In this document: positions 1 through 14,400 of the stretch, one piece after another
Layout: each line of letters opens with the position of its first letter
How positions within the stretch are numbered: position 1 is the first letter of the stretch
From: Callaeas wilsoni
Lineage: Eukaryota; Chordata; Aves; Passeriformes; Callaeidae
Length of the DNA stretch: 64,000 nt
NCBI GenBank assembly: GCA_013398955.1
Contig: VWPU01013620.1
Span: forward strand, 1 to 64,000
Direction of reading: 5' to 3'
Notes under the pieces: model-generated
What the model saw: the letters and a program-made list of their open reading frames with translations, nothing else
The model's database searches: none
Told to the model about the DNA's origin: nothing
Program-made: the position numbers and the translations under genes

Positions 1-281
1 CCGGGCCGGGCTGGGCCGGGCGGGGCGGGGGAGCCTCGGGGCTCCGGCAGGGACCGCCCGCAGCCTCCACACCCTCCCCGCCTCCCGCTGCCACACTGCG
101 AGGCGCAGCGCAGCGAGGCGCGTTCCGGCCCGCGGCGGCTCCCTGCGCGGCCGCGCCGGGGCTGCCGGCCGGGTCCTCTCCTGCCCCGCCATCTCCTTCC
201 TCTTCTCCGGCCGAGGATTCGGGCGGCGCGGGCTCGGCAGCGTCGGGAGCTCTCCCGCAGCCGCCTTCGCCCACTCGCCCC
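1..281 (+). promoter_or_regulatory. ZFX: CpG-island promoter and non-coding exon 1 of ZFX (partial at left edge)
   Basis: The first 280 bases are extremely GC- and CpG-rich, unlike the AT-rich sequence that follows. The block ends at a good donor site (C|GTAAGC at 281/282), and the next + strand exon I can place is the ZFX start-codon exon at 5338. I infer a CpG-island promoter plus 5' untranslated first exon. The transcription start cannot be seen, and the island may continue left of the window. G-runs at 3-31 could form a G-quadruplex. No coding frame is supported here. Confidence 0.7.
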
Positions 282-3200
282 GTAAGCAGCCCCCTAATCC
301 CCTTGGGGCCCCCTTGGTGCTCGTTCAAAGGTGCGCCTGGGATCGGTCATTTCCCTATTTAGGTTTCGTTAAGAATTATCTGATTTCCTTTCGAATTACT
401 GTCGTCTGGCGTACAACATCCCAGTGAAATCTGGAGAAAACCCATTTCTTTAACCGGTTTCTGCAAAGACCCCACCACTGAACAACAACAAAGAGGGGAA
501 TGACTTGAGGGGTTTTTTTTTACGAAATTGCAATGAAAACAGCAGCACTGATTCTCCTGCCAAAACTGAGGGAGGTGCATCAAGAAATTAGCAGCTGAGT
601 GATCACATTGTTACATTTGTTACATCGTTTTATTCTTCTGTTTCTCCACCTAGTAATAATGGGAGTTATTTTCAAGGCAGGAATTAAATCCAACAGGAGT
701 ATAATTTTTTTTGCTTTTCGTGTGTGTGCAGCCGAGAGCCGTGTGCGTGCCTTGCGTTCCCCACAAGTGGGTCACGTCAGGAGAGTTGTGACACTGCAGC
801 AGTGGCGTGGACTGAGCCCAGAGCTGCCTCAGGAGCACCGCGAAGCCTCGGTGGCTCGGGGCTCTGACCCAATTGGGACATGCCAGGCGTGCCGCAATTT
901 TTAATGGGATGTAGCAAGGCACGACGGGAACATGGTTGTGGCTGTACACTAAGTCATCCCAGCGTGGGTAGAGGCCAGCACTTGCACGTGGGGGATTTTG
1001 CTTTTTTATGCCTTGATTTGTTAGAATTTCACTGCCTGGATATTTGGTTTATGGCCTTATCACAAATTAGGAGTAGGCAAAAGAGTATGTTATCTATTTC
1101 TTTTTCATGAGGATGGCTTTTCTGAAGTTTTCCCTTTTTCTCTTTTTCCTTTTCCCCCATTTTCTTTTTTTTTTTTCTTTTTGTGGCAAGAGCAGAGAAA
1201 CAGAGCTTCTGTGGAGTATTAAACCTCTTTTAAGGAACTCTATTTTTAAACTTGCTCCTTTAAAACATGACAGCTTGTCTATTTCTTTTTATTTCATCTT
1301 GCTTGCCTTGCTAGGTCTGTTAAGTCAAGGATCTGTATTGTGGCAGGACTGGTGGACTGTCTGCATTGCTTCTCTTGAGTGATTGTTCGTATGATCATTT
1401 TTATTTTGAAAGATTATTGCTAATATAGTAATACCGTTTCTTCCGTTAATGTGTAATTTTCCATCTGTCCTTCCACTTGAGAATGTTACCTTGTCTCCCA
1501 TAAAGTCAAAATCAGCCAAGTCTCTGGGTAAATAGGTAAAAATCAGTTTGTAAAAACTAACTGTATGGACAGAATGAAGTATATTGCGGAGTTATATTAG
1601 TTCTCAATCCATGTGAAGCTGGCATGGACCCAAGCCGAGTAAAAGGTGTAGATGTTTAGTTCTTCTCGGAGGTATAAAACCTGATTCTGGGTGCCTCAGC
1701 TTTTTTTTTGTCACAGTGGTAGAAGAGTGTTACCAGAATTCCTGACATTTGAGCAAAGAGCCACATAGTTGAGAAGGACTGAGTGTAGGGACATGGCTGG
1801 GCACCTGCTTTTCTTTGAGAGTTTGGGTTCCCAGGCTGAAACTGAAAAATTTATTCTGTTGGCTTTGATGCCAGAGCTGGGTCCTGACGTAACTGTTAGC
1901 TACAATGTTTTGGAAGGACTGAGAGGAGCTTCTGTCCTTCTTGAAATCTTGCAGGAAAGTGGACTGCTGGAATTGCTTCCTAGCCTTTATGGTACCACAG
2001 AGCTTGGGGTGCTTGCCAGGGAATTGAAGATGTTCACTGTGGTGCTTGCAAGAAGCAGCTCTGGTATTTCTCGTGTGACGGAGCTGCCGTTGGTACAGAG
2101 CCCTGTGGTGTTCCTTCCTTTGTGTGGCTGCGTCTTGTGCCCCTGTGCTCGCCCTCTGCTCAGAAGAGCAAGCAGGAAGAAACAGTGTTTTCTCATCTCC
2201 TGGTTGGAATGCTGAAACCCTGAAGTGATTGCGGGAATCTTTTTGTATTTTTTTACCTCAACCATAGACAAATTGCTTTATGCCTTTTTGGACTGCAGAT
2301 TCTGGTTTGGACACTTTTATTATTTCAGATAGTTCAGTTAATTCCTGTTTTAAGTGCCTGCATCCTCTTAAATTTCTGTGGATGTGTGGTCTGTGCCCTT
2401 GTGGAGCACTTTTAAGCTCCTTATGGTCCTGCACAGGAGTAAGAATTGGTGTGCATTGATGTGTTGGATGGATCTGGATGCAAAAGCACATTATGAGAAA
2501 CATTATTTAGTAAGAGATGCACTGAGTGAAAACATTGAAGTTTCTTTCTACTCTGGAACAAACACCAAAGCAAGTGTTGGTTGCCTTTTTAAGACTCAGA
2601 CTTGAAAGCCCATGTGCCCAGGAAGTGTCTTCGGTTTGTGTGGAGCCTGAGCCTTTGTTCTGAGCACATTTTACCAGTGTAGGTGAGAAGACCTGGCCAG
2701 TACAGAAGAGGCCAGAGTTATGCAGTGTGCAGGTGGAGGGTGTGCTGGGCTGTCACAGCTGTGAAAGTGCACCTCGTGAACAGCACAGGGATATTTTGGG
2801 TTTAGCATCTGTTGCCTGTAATCCAGGCAGCAGCAATAATAACAGGGAAGAGATGGTGTCAGTGGGCACTTACAGGAAGCTGGAAAGTAGTGATGGAGAC
2901 TTCTGCATTTCATGGGTGAAGAGGATAGACAGAAGGACAGTGAAGGAGTGCCTCCCTCACTTAGTGAAGTGAAGGATTTAGGGAGCAGATAGGATAGAGA
3001 AAGTACAGGCATGAATCATAAGAAGTAGGAATTTGTGGTGGAGTGATGGTCAGGTGGGTGGTGAAAGCAGGAAGCAGAGAAAACGAATGCCAGTTCTTCC
3101 AGTAACTTGGTGAACTAACCCTTCAGGCTGGTTGGGGCACAGCAGATCCCAGGCTGATGTGTATGATAATAGAGCCCTCAAAAGCACAGGCACAAAGGGC

Positions 3201-5337
3201 ACCTGAACTTTTCCCAGAGAGCTGGACAGAGAGTTCCATCTTCTTATGTGTGTATTGGCTGAGGAGAGAGGCAGTTTTATTTCTGCCAACCCTTAGTAAC
3301 CGTTTGCCTCCTACCAAAACCCCCCCACCTCCTAATTGCTGATACAATCTTTGCTACAAATTGATGAGTAGCAGAGGTTTGTGTGAATGATGGGGGTCTG
3401 CTGTAGTTAGAAGCTGGAGGGATGAAATGAGCCGGTGAGGTAATGAACATACTATTGGTGCAGGCACACCAAAAGTTGGAAAAGAAGCAGCAGAAGAGAG
3501 GAAACTAAACAGTGAAGGCAACACAGAAAATATGACAAGATGAATAGGAAGGACATTGGTAGTAGACTGGCTGGGTGTATACCAAATAGATGGAAGGAAA
3601 TCAATTTGGGTATGAATAATTCTTGCTTGAATTACTGTAATGGATTTTTTTACTCTGTTCTTGTTTCTGTGGCATGGCAGAATTGATTGCCATCAGTCAA
3701 GCTATTTCTCACACCTGAGGCTAAGAAACACTTTTCTTCTCTCGGTTCTGAAAAAAAGCATTGGGTGAAGAGCTGTTCCTCTTAATAGTGGGCACTTCTG
3801 GTGGAAGTGCTTGACAGTCAGAATAATTAGGAGGCAATTTATGTCCAGTTGGATACCACAATGACTTGTTAGCACAGCTATCTTTAAAATACAGAGGCCT
3901 TCCAGCTGAGCATCACACAAATACAGAACACCTTGGAAAATTATTAGTGTGCCACCAATGTCTGGCTATATTTCTCCCTCAACTTCTATAAAAGACAAGG
4001 CCTGAGTGACTGCACTGGAGGCTGGACAACACCCCAAGGGAGAGTTCCAGAGGTGAAGAGTTGAGAAAATTTGAGCTAAAAAGTGGAGCAAGTTTAGAAA
4101 ATACTTGTTCTAGATCATGGGTTTAGATTTGTGTTTTGGACTAGTTAATTTTTTCTTTTGTATAGCAGTTTCCTTGATAAAGAATTAATGAATGTAAAGG
4201 TTAGTTGATGTAATTTGGAAAGGTTATGATTCTTATGGAAACCTTGGGTACAGTCTTGATCTTTAGTCTGTCTTTTGTGAAAGTATCACAGAAGTGGGGA
4301 GCTTTCTGCCTGTCAGTGTGAGAAATGTTTGGAGGAAGAAAAATAACATCTTCCACTTCTACAGAAACACAAGCAGAACCATGAAGCAACATTCTGTTGC
4401 CTCTTGCTCATTCTGCATGTGGGAAAGTAGTTGGGCTTCAATGCAAGGGAGTAGTACAAGTTTATGTTAGACTGCATTTTACCTAACTAGGTTTGCCTGA
4501 TCCTAACAGTAATGCACATATGTAAGCAGCAGAATTTAGATTGCAGTTTCACATTTTTGTGAGTATTTTAACTTTGTGGTCTTGTTTGGTTCTTTGATTA
4601 AGAAGATTGAAATCCTAAGTCATTATGCATTGAAGAAATGTTGACATGCTGTTCAAAAATTTTGGTGGAACGTGACACTTGGTAATTTTTGAGAAGTAAC
4701 TTGAGATACTTATAGTACTTTGTCTTAGGGCAAGAATTTTGAAAATATTTATAGATCTACGTTTGAAAACATTTGATGTTATGCTCTGGAAGCAGCATTG
4801 ATGATTTCAGTTCCCAAAGTGACATAAGAGTGAACTCTTCCTGACTGCCCAAGAATGAATGAGGACATCAGAACTGGTGTGCATTTCAGATAATGAGCTC
4901 TCTATGTTTAACTTGTCATAGTGAGCCTTAATGATTTGATGGTTCTGTATTCCTCCCCATCCAATAGGGACTTGAGTTCCTTGAGTAGGAACATGTCTAG
5001 GCTTTGTCTTAATTTCTTTTTTTTTTTAAAAGATGATAAGGAAATTGTATTTCCACATTCCTTTTGATCTTCTGTGTTTGTGAAGCCATAGGGTTTTGAG
5101 AAATGGATCCAGAGTGCTGGACCTCACACTCTTGTTCAGACAGAGGGTGTTTGGTCATCTAGAGTAGTACTGCTAGAATCCCAGACTGAGGGACCCTGAG
5201 TGAAATCTGGTTCATCTTAAAGTCATGAGGTGCTGTGTGTTCCATACACCCAAAATTTCAACTTCTCAGTGCATAGGCAGAGGCAACCTTCTTCACCTAA
5301 TACAAGTGAAATAACCTTTCTTCTTTACCTTCTGCAG
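282..5337 (+). other. ZFX: ZFX intron 1
   Basis: About 5 kb of AT-rich sequence between the CpG-island donor at 282 and the acceptor (TTCTGCAG) ending at 5337. Reading frames inside are short and not recognisable. It holds pyrimidine runs (for example 1120-1180) and ordinary unique-looking sequence. I saw no clear transposon. A further untranslated exon could hide here, but nothing marks one. Confidence 0.6.
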
Positions 5338-5426
5338 ACACTGTGACTGATGAGAGTTAAAGGCCATGGATGAAGATGGGCTTGAATTGCAGCCACATGA
5401 GCCAAATGCATTTTTTGATCCAACAG
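5338..5426 (+). CDS. ZFX: ZFX exon 2 (first coding exon, start codon at 5366)
   Basis: The acceptor TTCTGCAG ends at 5337 and the donor GTCTGT starts at 5427. There are 28 untranslated bases before the ATG, which sits in GCCATGG. The exon encodes residues 1-20 plus one base of codon 21. The donor is weaker than consensus (G|GTCTGT). A second GT four bases on (GTAAGG at 5431) would break the frame to exon 3, so 5427 is chosen. A 447-base intron follows, with nothing notable. Confidence 0.92.
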
Positions 5427-8400
5427 GTCTGTAAGGAGATAATACGTAGATAAGAGTGTTCACATTAGATGCAATTGACTGTTGCTTGTTCTGCCTTTGC
5501 TTAGGAGTGCTGTGCTGCATCAATGCTTTTGTATAGAGTAGTCGCTTTTGAGTTTGGGTTGTTTTTATCACTCAGAGCAATATGAATGAGCTACTGTTCT
5601 TTCAGTCAAGTAATAGTTGTTTGGGTATTGGGGGAGAGTCTAGAAGTTGCAAATCTTTTCCGGGAGAGAAAATCTTGTTCATCTTAATTATGTTAGCATC
5701 TACTGAGGACTTGCTTTATCTGCCTATCTTAATAGTTCATATGCTGTTATGCCTGTTTCATTAAATTGCAGCATAGTGTAAAAGTTGAAGTGAAATAGAA
5801 GTAATTTCAGTTACTAACCACCTCATGTGAGACAGTTTTACAATTTAAATGCTGTTTTAATTGTGTTTTTCAGGAGCTGATGCAGCACATATGGATGGAG
5901 ATCAGATTGTTGTGGAAGTACAGGAAACAGTATTTGTTTCAGATGTAGTCGACTCAGATATAACTGTGCATAATTTTGTTCCCGATGATCCAGACTCCGT
6001 AGTAATCCAGGATGTCATTGAGGATGTCGTTATCGAGGATGTTCAGTGCCCAGATATCATGGAGGAGCCAGACGTGTCTGAAACAGTCATTATTCCTGAA
6101 CAAGTGCTGGACACAGACGTAGCCGAAGAGGTTTCTTTGGCTCATTGCACTGTCCCAGATGATGTTTTAGCTTCTGACATAACAGCAGAGACGATGTCTA
6201 TACCAGAACATGTACTGACAACTGAGTCAATGCATGTACCTGAAGTTGGGCATGTGGAACATGTAGTTCATGATAACGTTGAAGAAGCAGATATTGTCAC
6301 TGATACTCTGGGAACAGATGTTGTTTCTGAGGAAGTCTTGGTGGCAGACTGTGCATCAGAGGCAGTGATTGATGCCAATGGAATCCCTGTGGAACATCAA
6401 GATGAGAAGGGCAACTGTGATGATTACCTTATGATTTCCTGTAAGTGTTTGGGTAAAGCCATCAAAGTTCTTATGATATGAGCTTGAAATATCTGAGGGA
6501 GGGCTTAGGACAATACCCAAAGCAGAGTTTCTGTATTTTTTATTGAAATGCAGATCTCACAAATGTACTCACATGGAGGGATTTTTAGGAATGTGTACCG
6601 GCTAAAAGTTCAGGTGAAGCTAATGGAGAGAAATACTGGCAAATGCACATCTGATTATAAATTACTTCTGTAGCAATTTATAGCATACGAAAGAGTAAGA
6701 ACTCCAGTAAACCAAATGCCATATACTTAATAAGAACTGACAGAAAATTAATGTGACAATGTTTAAAAATGCTTATATGTGCAGGTTACTAAGTGACTAT
6801 CAAGACATTAGGGAAACAAAAATATTTCATGGAAAAGAAAGAGTAAAAAACTGGTTTCTGACAATCCAATCCTTGTCTTGCTTTTTTGCTAAGCCCCTGC
6901 CTCTTGCTCCCCATTTATTGTTGGATACAGACAGCAGTATGGTTTTCTTTGCTGTTAGGATGTGTTTTCTTCTCTTGATTAAGCAAAGGACAGAGGTATG
7001 CAGCTAACAAAAACAGTAGCTATTGCTGCTCATAACTGGGAAGTGAATATCTTAATCTCCCTTAGAAACAGTGGCACAATGCATGTGAATCGTATTTCAA
7101 AAGAGTTACAAAGAGGGTGGAGAAAAATAGAGCATATAATCAATCCTTTTTCTACTGAGGATATCCATTTGTGTGAGCTAGAGTTTACTCTAAGTATGTT
7201 ACTTACTATAGTGATTACTCAGTGCAGCACCTAGGAACATTACAGTGTCATGCTGAACATTTATTTATTGTAGAAATAGAAAAGCCTTGTTAGGCTGGTT
7301 TGTTTAATTGCCATTTCAGGCACTTCAGTTTTGTGTGGTGTTAAATGATCCCATTGATGAAGTGTACTTCATGCTCTGCTTCAGTTACCTTTTTTCTATT
7401 TTTTTTCTTTTTTCCCCTTTTTCCCCCTCCTTTACTTTCGGACACATTTTTGAAATGTATAATAACTTGTTTTAATTTTATATTCTGTACTTACGAATTT
7501 AATGTTGCTTCTCCTTACCTAGGATCACTGCATTTCTTAATTTATCATCTCTTGAGTTCCTTGAGTAACCTTGTTGCAGCCATGTTTTGAGTTTATATGA
7601 GGTACAGTTAATTCTCTATTATCTGGGAAAACAATGAAGTGGGATAATGCAAAATATGGATCACACAAAATATGTAAATTAAACTGCAGGATTGTACTGA
7701 GGTGGAATAGGTCAGGGGATCCGTTCCGAAATTGTATTGATCCAGACTGATAAATGCACTCTTGTCTAGTGTGGTACAGATAAAACTTTCTGATTCTGGA
7801 CCCAAGTTAAACCAGATGAAAGCAGCTCAAATGCTCGTGCTCCTGCTGCATAGTTAGACAACAAACTGGATAATCTGCCTGTGGATAATTGAGGCCTGAT
7901 TCTGATGGTGATCCTTACCTCTTCCGTATCCCTGACTGTAGCTCTTCAAGGCGCTGTTGCTCCTGTCTCTGCTCACCCCTCCTGTGCAGGTTTTCCTCCT
8001 GCAGCAGAGCAGGGCCTCTGGGGCTGCTGCCATGGAGCACTTTGCAAACCATGCCTGCATAAATGCACTGAGAGGGGTGGGTGGATGTGTGTCCTGTTCA
8101 TTGCTGGCAGTGGCTGAACAAGGACAGAATGTCTTGGTAGAGGCCATTTTGGATGATCCCTGCCTAGCTGGGAAGGCTTCTTAGATGTACCAGTTGTCAA
8201 CAGGTGGTGACTGGCAGGAAGCACAGGAATTTAGTTGTTCGCTTGTGCTGAGGTACTCTCCATTTTCAGTCACGTATTTCTGCAGTTTCATACTTCATTT
8301 ATTATTAAATGTCTCTTGCAATGTACTTTGTTTAGATTCAGAACCTTAAATAAGCCAGCATTTAAAATAATCGTTACGCTACAAAATGTACGTTCTTTCT

Positions 8401-11400
8401 ATTTGTGTTTAATGTTCTACAGTTCATTTTAAAGAGAAGTCCCTACTACCACCTACTGTGTTTAAAGCCTGCATAACAAGTTCTTCTGGTTGTGAAGGCA
8501 GAGTCTGGTGCATTTCCATCAAGTAAAGTCTGTCTTGCCAAACAGTCTCTTTGTTGTATGAAAAATATGATTTGAATTTTTTTTTTTTTTTTGTTTGCAT
8601 CAGCAGTGGATATGTTCATTGCTCTGATGCCTATCTCAGTTCTTCAGTTGAACTTAGTTTTTAAAAGGTAGTAACATCAGCCAATCCAGTTTTGGGTTTT
8701 TCTTCCTAACTTGTAAATTTGTGTTTGATTCTGGCAAACCTCCCTGAACTGCAGGGGCAGATGTTGGAATGTAATCTTGTCTGCCATTACAGTAGCCAAA
8801 TGTTGCTGCTTCCCAGATCTGGGAGCTAGACTGTCTTCTTCAGAATGCCTTTGCCTGTCTTCTTTTAGGTAGGCACTTGAAAAGCCGGGGATGACACTTT
8901 GTGTTCTTTCTGTCGTAGGTTCCTCCATTTGTGTTCTTCAGTGGAAGCTATTGGCAAAATCTTTTTGCTTTTTCCCATTTTGTGGCTCTCTTTAAGCGTT
9001 TCCATTTTTGTTCCTAATGAGCTGAGTATACATAGATCTTCTTAAGATAATTTTCTTAGTTTTATCCTGAAAATACGTGATTTGAAATGACTAATCTGTG
9101 TGTACACTTTTTTTAATGTTGTGTTTCTGCCTTCTTTCTTGGTTTCAGACTGGTTTGTCTTTTCAAAGAGTACAGTTCCTGTGGGTTGCATTCTGTGACT
9201 TTGCTTCAGTGAGCTCAGTATTTTAATACTTCATTTCCCAGTTAGATTTAATTTAGCTTTGGCATTAATATGCCTTTGCTTTCTTCAATTTCAAGACAAT
9301 GTTTCTTGGCACAGCTTTATATCACTGGTTACTTTTTGATGTACTTAATTTTTTTTCTTGGATACTTTGTCTTTGCCTTCAAGATTCATTTTTGTTCCGT
9401 GGCAGATTTGGGGCACTTACAGCAGAGCAGAATCAGACATTCATTCAACTAAGAATGCAAACCTTCTAGTTAGTAGCTTGAAAAAGATGAAAGGAGGTTT
9501 GATAAATCTTTTTATTTTTGCTTCTTTTTTTTCCTTTTACATGTTTCATAACAAGCCAGTTCATGAGTTGGGTCAGGAAAGTATAAATTGTGCTGTGATT
9601 CACACTGGTTCTAATTATTTGTTAGCTTGGAAGACCATTTCTCCTGAAGTGAATCAGTAGTGGTGAGATTAACTGGTGTTTGTCAAAACAAAATAAACAT
9701 CCTATATTTACTAACCAAGGAAAGCAGTGCCCTGCGCCTGGCAATAAGAAGGAAATTGAGATTTTTTTTTTTGTCTGATTTCATTCTGTTTGGCAAAGAT
9801 AGATACATCTGGCATTAACTGATTCTATAAGATAAAAAGTTGTATCCTGATATACTCTTATTGCAGTAAAAATAGTTAGGCACAAAAATTTGACAAAAGG
9901 AGTCTGGAAAGAGTGAAGGGCAGCCTCACAAGGCTTAAACTGCAGCTTTAAGAATTTAAGTATTTGCAAATATGGGAGCTATGTTATATCCATCCATCCA
10001 TCCATCCATCCATCCATCCATCCATCCATCTCCTTGCTTTTCTCTGAGTTAGACATGTCTCTTGTTTGTTTTATCTGAATTAACACTTTCCATTACAGGA
10101 GTCAGAACCCAGGGTAACTCACAGAGAGAGAAAGGTTTCACCTAGGCCTATGAAAATCAGTCTTTTTTTGTCCTTGTTGGATGTTTAAGTTGAAAGCAGC
10201 ATATCTGGTGAATAAAGCCACAGGGTTCATGCTTTTCCTTTACTTCAAGTAGACTTCAAGTCAAGAAAGCAAAATGCTTTTAAATGCTTTTTTAGCATAA
10301 GTATATCCCTCTTTTTTCCTGGAGGTTGCTGAAGATGCAGGAAATCACATTTTTCTTTCTCAGAGGTAGAACTTGCCGCCATGCCTCTGTCTGACCACTG
10401 GAGTGGCACCAGCAGTTGTTGCAGCTCAGGCTGCTCAGGAGGTTGCCGTGAGAGGTGATGGAAGTAAGAGTTACCTTGGGCTGAGTGATGTCTCAGAGCT
10501 TAGTCTGCTTTGTGTGCTGGGGCAGAGGACAAGAAGGACAAGTGTTAGATCCCAGTTTGGAGCTCAGGAATTACACCTCTACTAGATTACTACCCTGGAG
10601 GGACCTTTAGGTGCATAGGATATACTCGTGTGTAAAGGCAATGGATTAAAATGAAAACAGAGCAGATTTCTCTTTTTTCAGAGGTTGGGAAACCTGCTTT
10701 GCCATTCGAGAAATAAGTGTATGGTGAAAATAGCTTCTTCAGTGGACTAGGAATTGTCTGCTGTTGAGTGAAGTACATGTTTCTGTCACGAATAACTGAA
10801 CAAAGCCAAGGGAATACAGAATGCTTTTAATCTGTTTTAGAGAGAATAGTTAGTAATGGCCTTTTTCATTAAGAATGCATAAATAGGGTTGTTTATTTTG
10901 TAAGCAGACAAGGGTCTCATGATACACATTTTTTTAGCAGCTAAGAGAACCGTTTGGGAACATAAAGGCTGACAAAATAGATGATTCCTGTCTAATTGCT
11001 CCATTGACACTTTTTAAAGATCTGTTAAACTGGTATAGAGACTTTTCCTTAGGTTGTTTGTTTTGGTGTGTTTTTTAGCAATGAGCAGTGGGTACTTGAA
11101 AAAGATGCAAGATGTCTTTGTTCTTAGGTGAATTTTATCTTTTACAATCCTTCTTTTTCCTCATTAATCTCACATAGAAGAGAAATGGTAGGAAAGAATA
11201 AGTTTAAAAAGATACAAAATCCATTAAAATTAAAGGCAGTTATATTTCCATTTTTTAATTAGAAGTAAAAAACTATAAGGGTACAAAGTCTTTATCTGCC
11301 TATCCATCAAATATTTGATGTAAAAAACTAAAAGCAACTTCTTGGGGAAAGTGTCTGTATCATGGTTAAACAAAAGATGTTCTATTGAAGCAAATCAGGG

Positions 11401-14400
11401 CCTTCGCCTAACACTTATGCTTCTGTATGGGGAAACTGGCCTTAACAGGGTTTTAAATATGGAGTTTGTTATCAATGCATAGGAGCTTGTTTCTGTCCCA
11501 AAAATGCCATTGGATGTGTTTTAATAGAAGGGTAGAGATGCTGGAGATAATTGTTCTTTGGATGTTACTAGTTTATTATATGATTTTTTTGAAATTAAGT
11601 TTAGTGTTTTCTAGGAAACAAATGCTGTCATTGTGATAGATCACATAGAATCTGTTGTCATTGTTGCCTGTATTTTTTATTTATTTGCTTTATTGTTTAT
11701 TCCTTTTTTTTACCTGTTGGTCTCTTTTTGTTGATTTCCTTGTAACTAGACAGGTTGTAAATATGCCACGTCTTTCATATTGTGTGACACCTTTCTCATT
11801 TGTTTGTGCTTTTAATAACAATTCTAGCATTATCTTTATATGGAAGCAATTACTGCAACATTGGAGAAGCACATACTTATTTAATTGTTTCGTGCAGCTC
11901 ATAGTATGCAAGGAGCAGGCTGCTCTAATCAGTGAAGTCTGTGAAGAATTTTGGCAAATTAACCGTGGACTGCATTCTTGCAATTCATGTAAAATAACAC
12001 TGTGTCTAGTAATTCTTCTGTTTGGTTGGTTTTTTTTTTTAAACTCTGAGATTTAGTCTGTATCCACTTGTTTACTGAATTAAAGCTACCAGCTAGTATG
12101 GGGGGGGAAAAAATCAGACGTTTAAAGTTTTTAGTGTCCAGTTCATATCTGATAAGGTGGAGGCACAAGGTATGACAGTATTGGAGTAACGCTAGCCTGA
12201 ACTTTTTTCTAGCATGTGACTTGTGATTAGTTTAGTGATCTTCAGTGGCTGTACTTAAAAGGAAGTGGTCTCTTAGAAGCTTAAGTAATTATTTTAAGTA
12301 CTTTTGGTTTGTTTGTTTGGGGGTTTGTTGGTTAGTTGTTTTTTTTTTTTAATGTCAAAGAGGAGCAATATGAAAGAATATCAGCCATGGGTGGTAATGT
12401 GTGGGACCTCTCCATGGGCTATGAATTCAAATGAAAAATTAATATCAGGGTTCCAACTTCAAACATTGATAAGTCAGGTATTTCTGAATATCATTTTCTC
12501 TGATTGTGAGACTGAGATACATGGAGAATGTAGAAACATTGGGCAAATGTTGAAGAGAAAGCAGATTTCATAAAATGCTGCCGTAGCATCAGTGAATCAG
12601 TATAAATAAATGTTTGTGTAGCCATAGGACAAAATACCTTGGAAATGGTACTTTCTGTAATAGATACCCATTCTTTTTCACCTTGTTTGTCTCTTCCTTC
12701 GATTTTTATCTTTTTTTCTATCTTTTTCTTTCCACTCTTATGTTTCATCCTGTTACTTGTTTGTTACTGTACTGCATATTACTGCTTTTCAAGCCCATCA
12801 GGTACTTCAGTTTTTAAAGTATTACCATCTCTCAAGAGTGAATTTTTTTCCTTTTGGATGAGAAAAGTTGGCCTCATACCTCCCACACATCAATTTCCTT
12901 ACAGTTTAATGGCTCTGTTAAAAAAATATTTAAACCAGTTGTTATGTTTTTAAAACAATGCTGAATATAAAGGGAATTCAGGGATAAACAAACTCTAAAT
13001 TGTGTGAAGATTTTTTTATTATGTTGGATAAAATAATACTTTGAATCTTGGAGAACTTATTTCAAAGCATGACTAGAGCATGTTTTTAAGACCTAGGATT
13101 CTTCTGTCATGTCAGAGTTATCAATGGATACTTCCATATATAAATGGAAGTAAAAAACTCTGGTTTAGTTAAAAGAGATGGGCCTGTTTCACATCATGCA
13201 CACAGGTTTGTTTTCTCTCTGATTGACTCAGCCATGATTTTCCTTCCTTGTGGGTGTATTACAGCATCAGTTGATCTTGGTGGCAGACTTCCCTTTTGGC
13301 TTCAGAGGTGCAAAGTCAGTCTACACTGATTTGAAAGCCTTCCAAGTACGTGTGCCTGACACTGGAAACAGCCAAGTTAAGGGAGAACAGCTACATCCAT
13401 GTAGTGTAGGAACAAAAGCAAGTTTTCTTTTTTTGTCAGAGTTCCAGTGACATTTGCTATATCATGGATATGACAAAGAAGTCATGAAAGTCTGTTAGTA
13501 ACTGAACACACACGCTGTGGAGCTACATTGTTAATGCTATTTGGAAGAACATCTTAAGATTTTTACTTTTAGATGCTTTGGGGTTCAGCTACAAGATGTT
13601 ATGTTGTCCCATGACACAAAGTAATTTTTTAAACATCCTACTGCTTGGAACAATCTGTGGAGTAGCCACTGATCTTCAACTTGGCATTTGAGTATTTAAT
13701 GTTTTTTCTGCTGTTCTTTTGGTGAGGAGAGAGACAGACTAATTTATGTTAGTGCTTTATAATTTAATGTTATTCATATTTTTTTGTGAGTAATAATGCC
13801 TGATAGAGAGATTGTACTTAAATATAGTTGTATTTGATACATGAGACAGAACATGGGATAGTTTATGTAATTCAAAGGCTAATTTATTGACTTCATGGCA
13901 GGAAAATAATAGTAATACCATTTTGAGCTTTTTTTAAAGTATGTATTAAAATAAATTTAAGAATGCAGTTACTGAATAGTAAAGCTATGATTTATTTATG
14001 AGAGTAGCTCAACGAGTGCTAGTAAAGTAAGGATACTTTGTGAAGTATTTGGAATGTGCTAGTGGTTAAAAATTCTTCACCATTCATAGGACAGTTCTTA
14101 GACTTCTTTTAGTATAAATTCCATGTCTTTTTGTCTTGAACTGAAGCCATGCATGACATGCATGACTCTAAGGGAGTGGCAGTAAAGTCACAAATTACAA
14201 AAGTGTTCTGTCACGTTAAGAATCCTTAAATAATCTCAACACTGGAGAAACTTCTGGGGCTTCTGAAAATTGGAAGATTCTCCAAAGGTCTTGAGACACT
14301 GGATTTGATTTTTGTGAATGAATGCTTACTGTTTTTTTCTTGAAAACCTATTCTCGGTAAAGTAAGATGGGGAGGAGGTGCCCATTTATAGTATGCCTCA

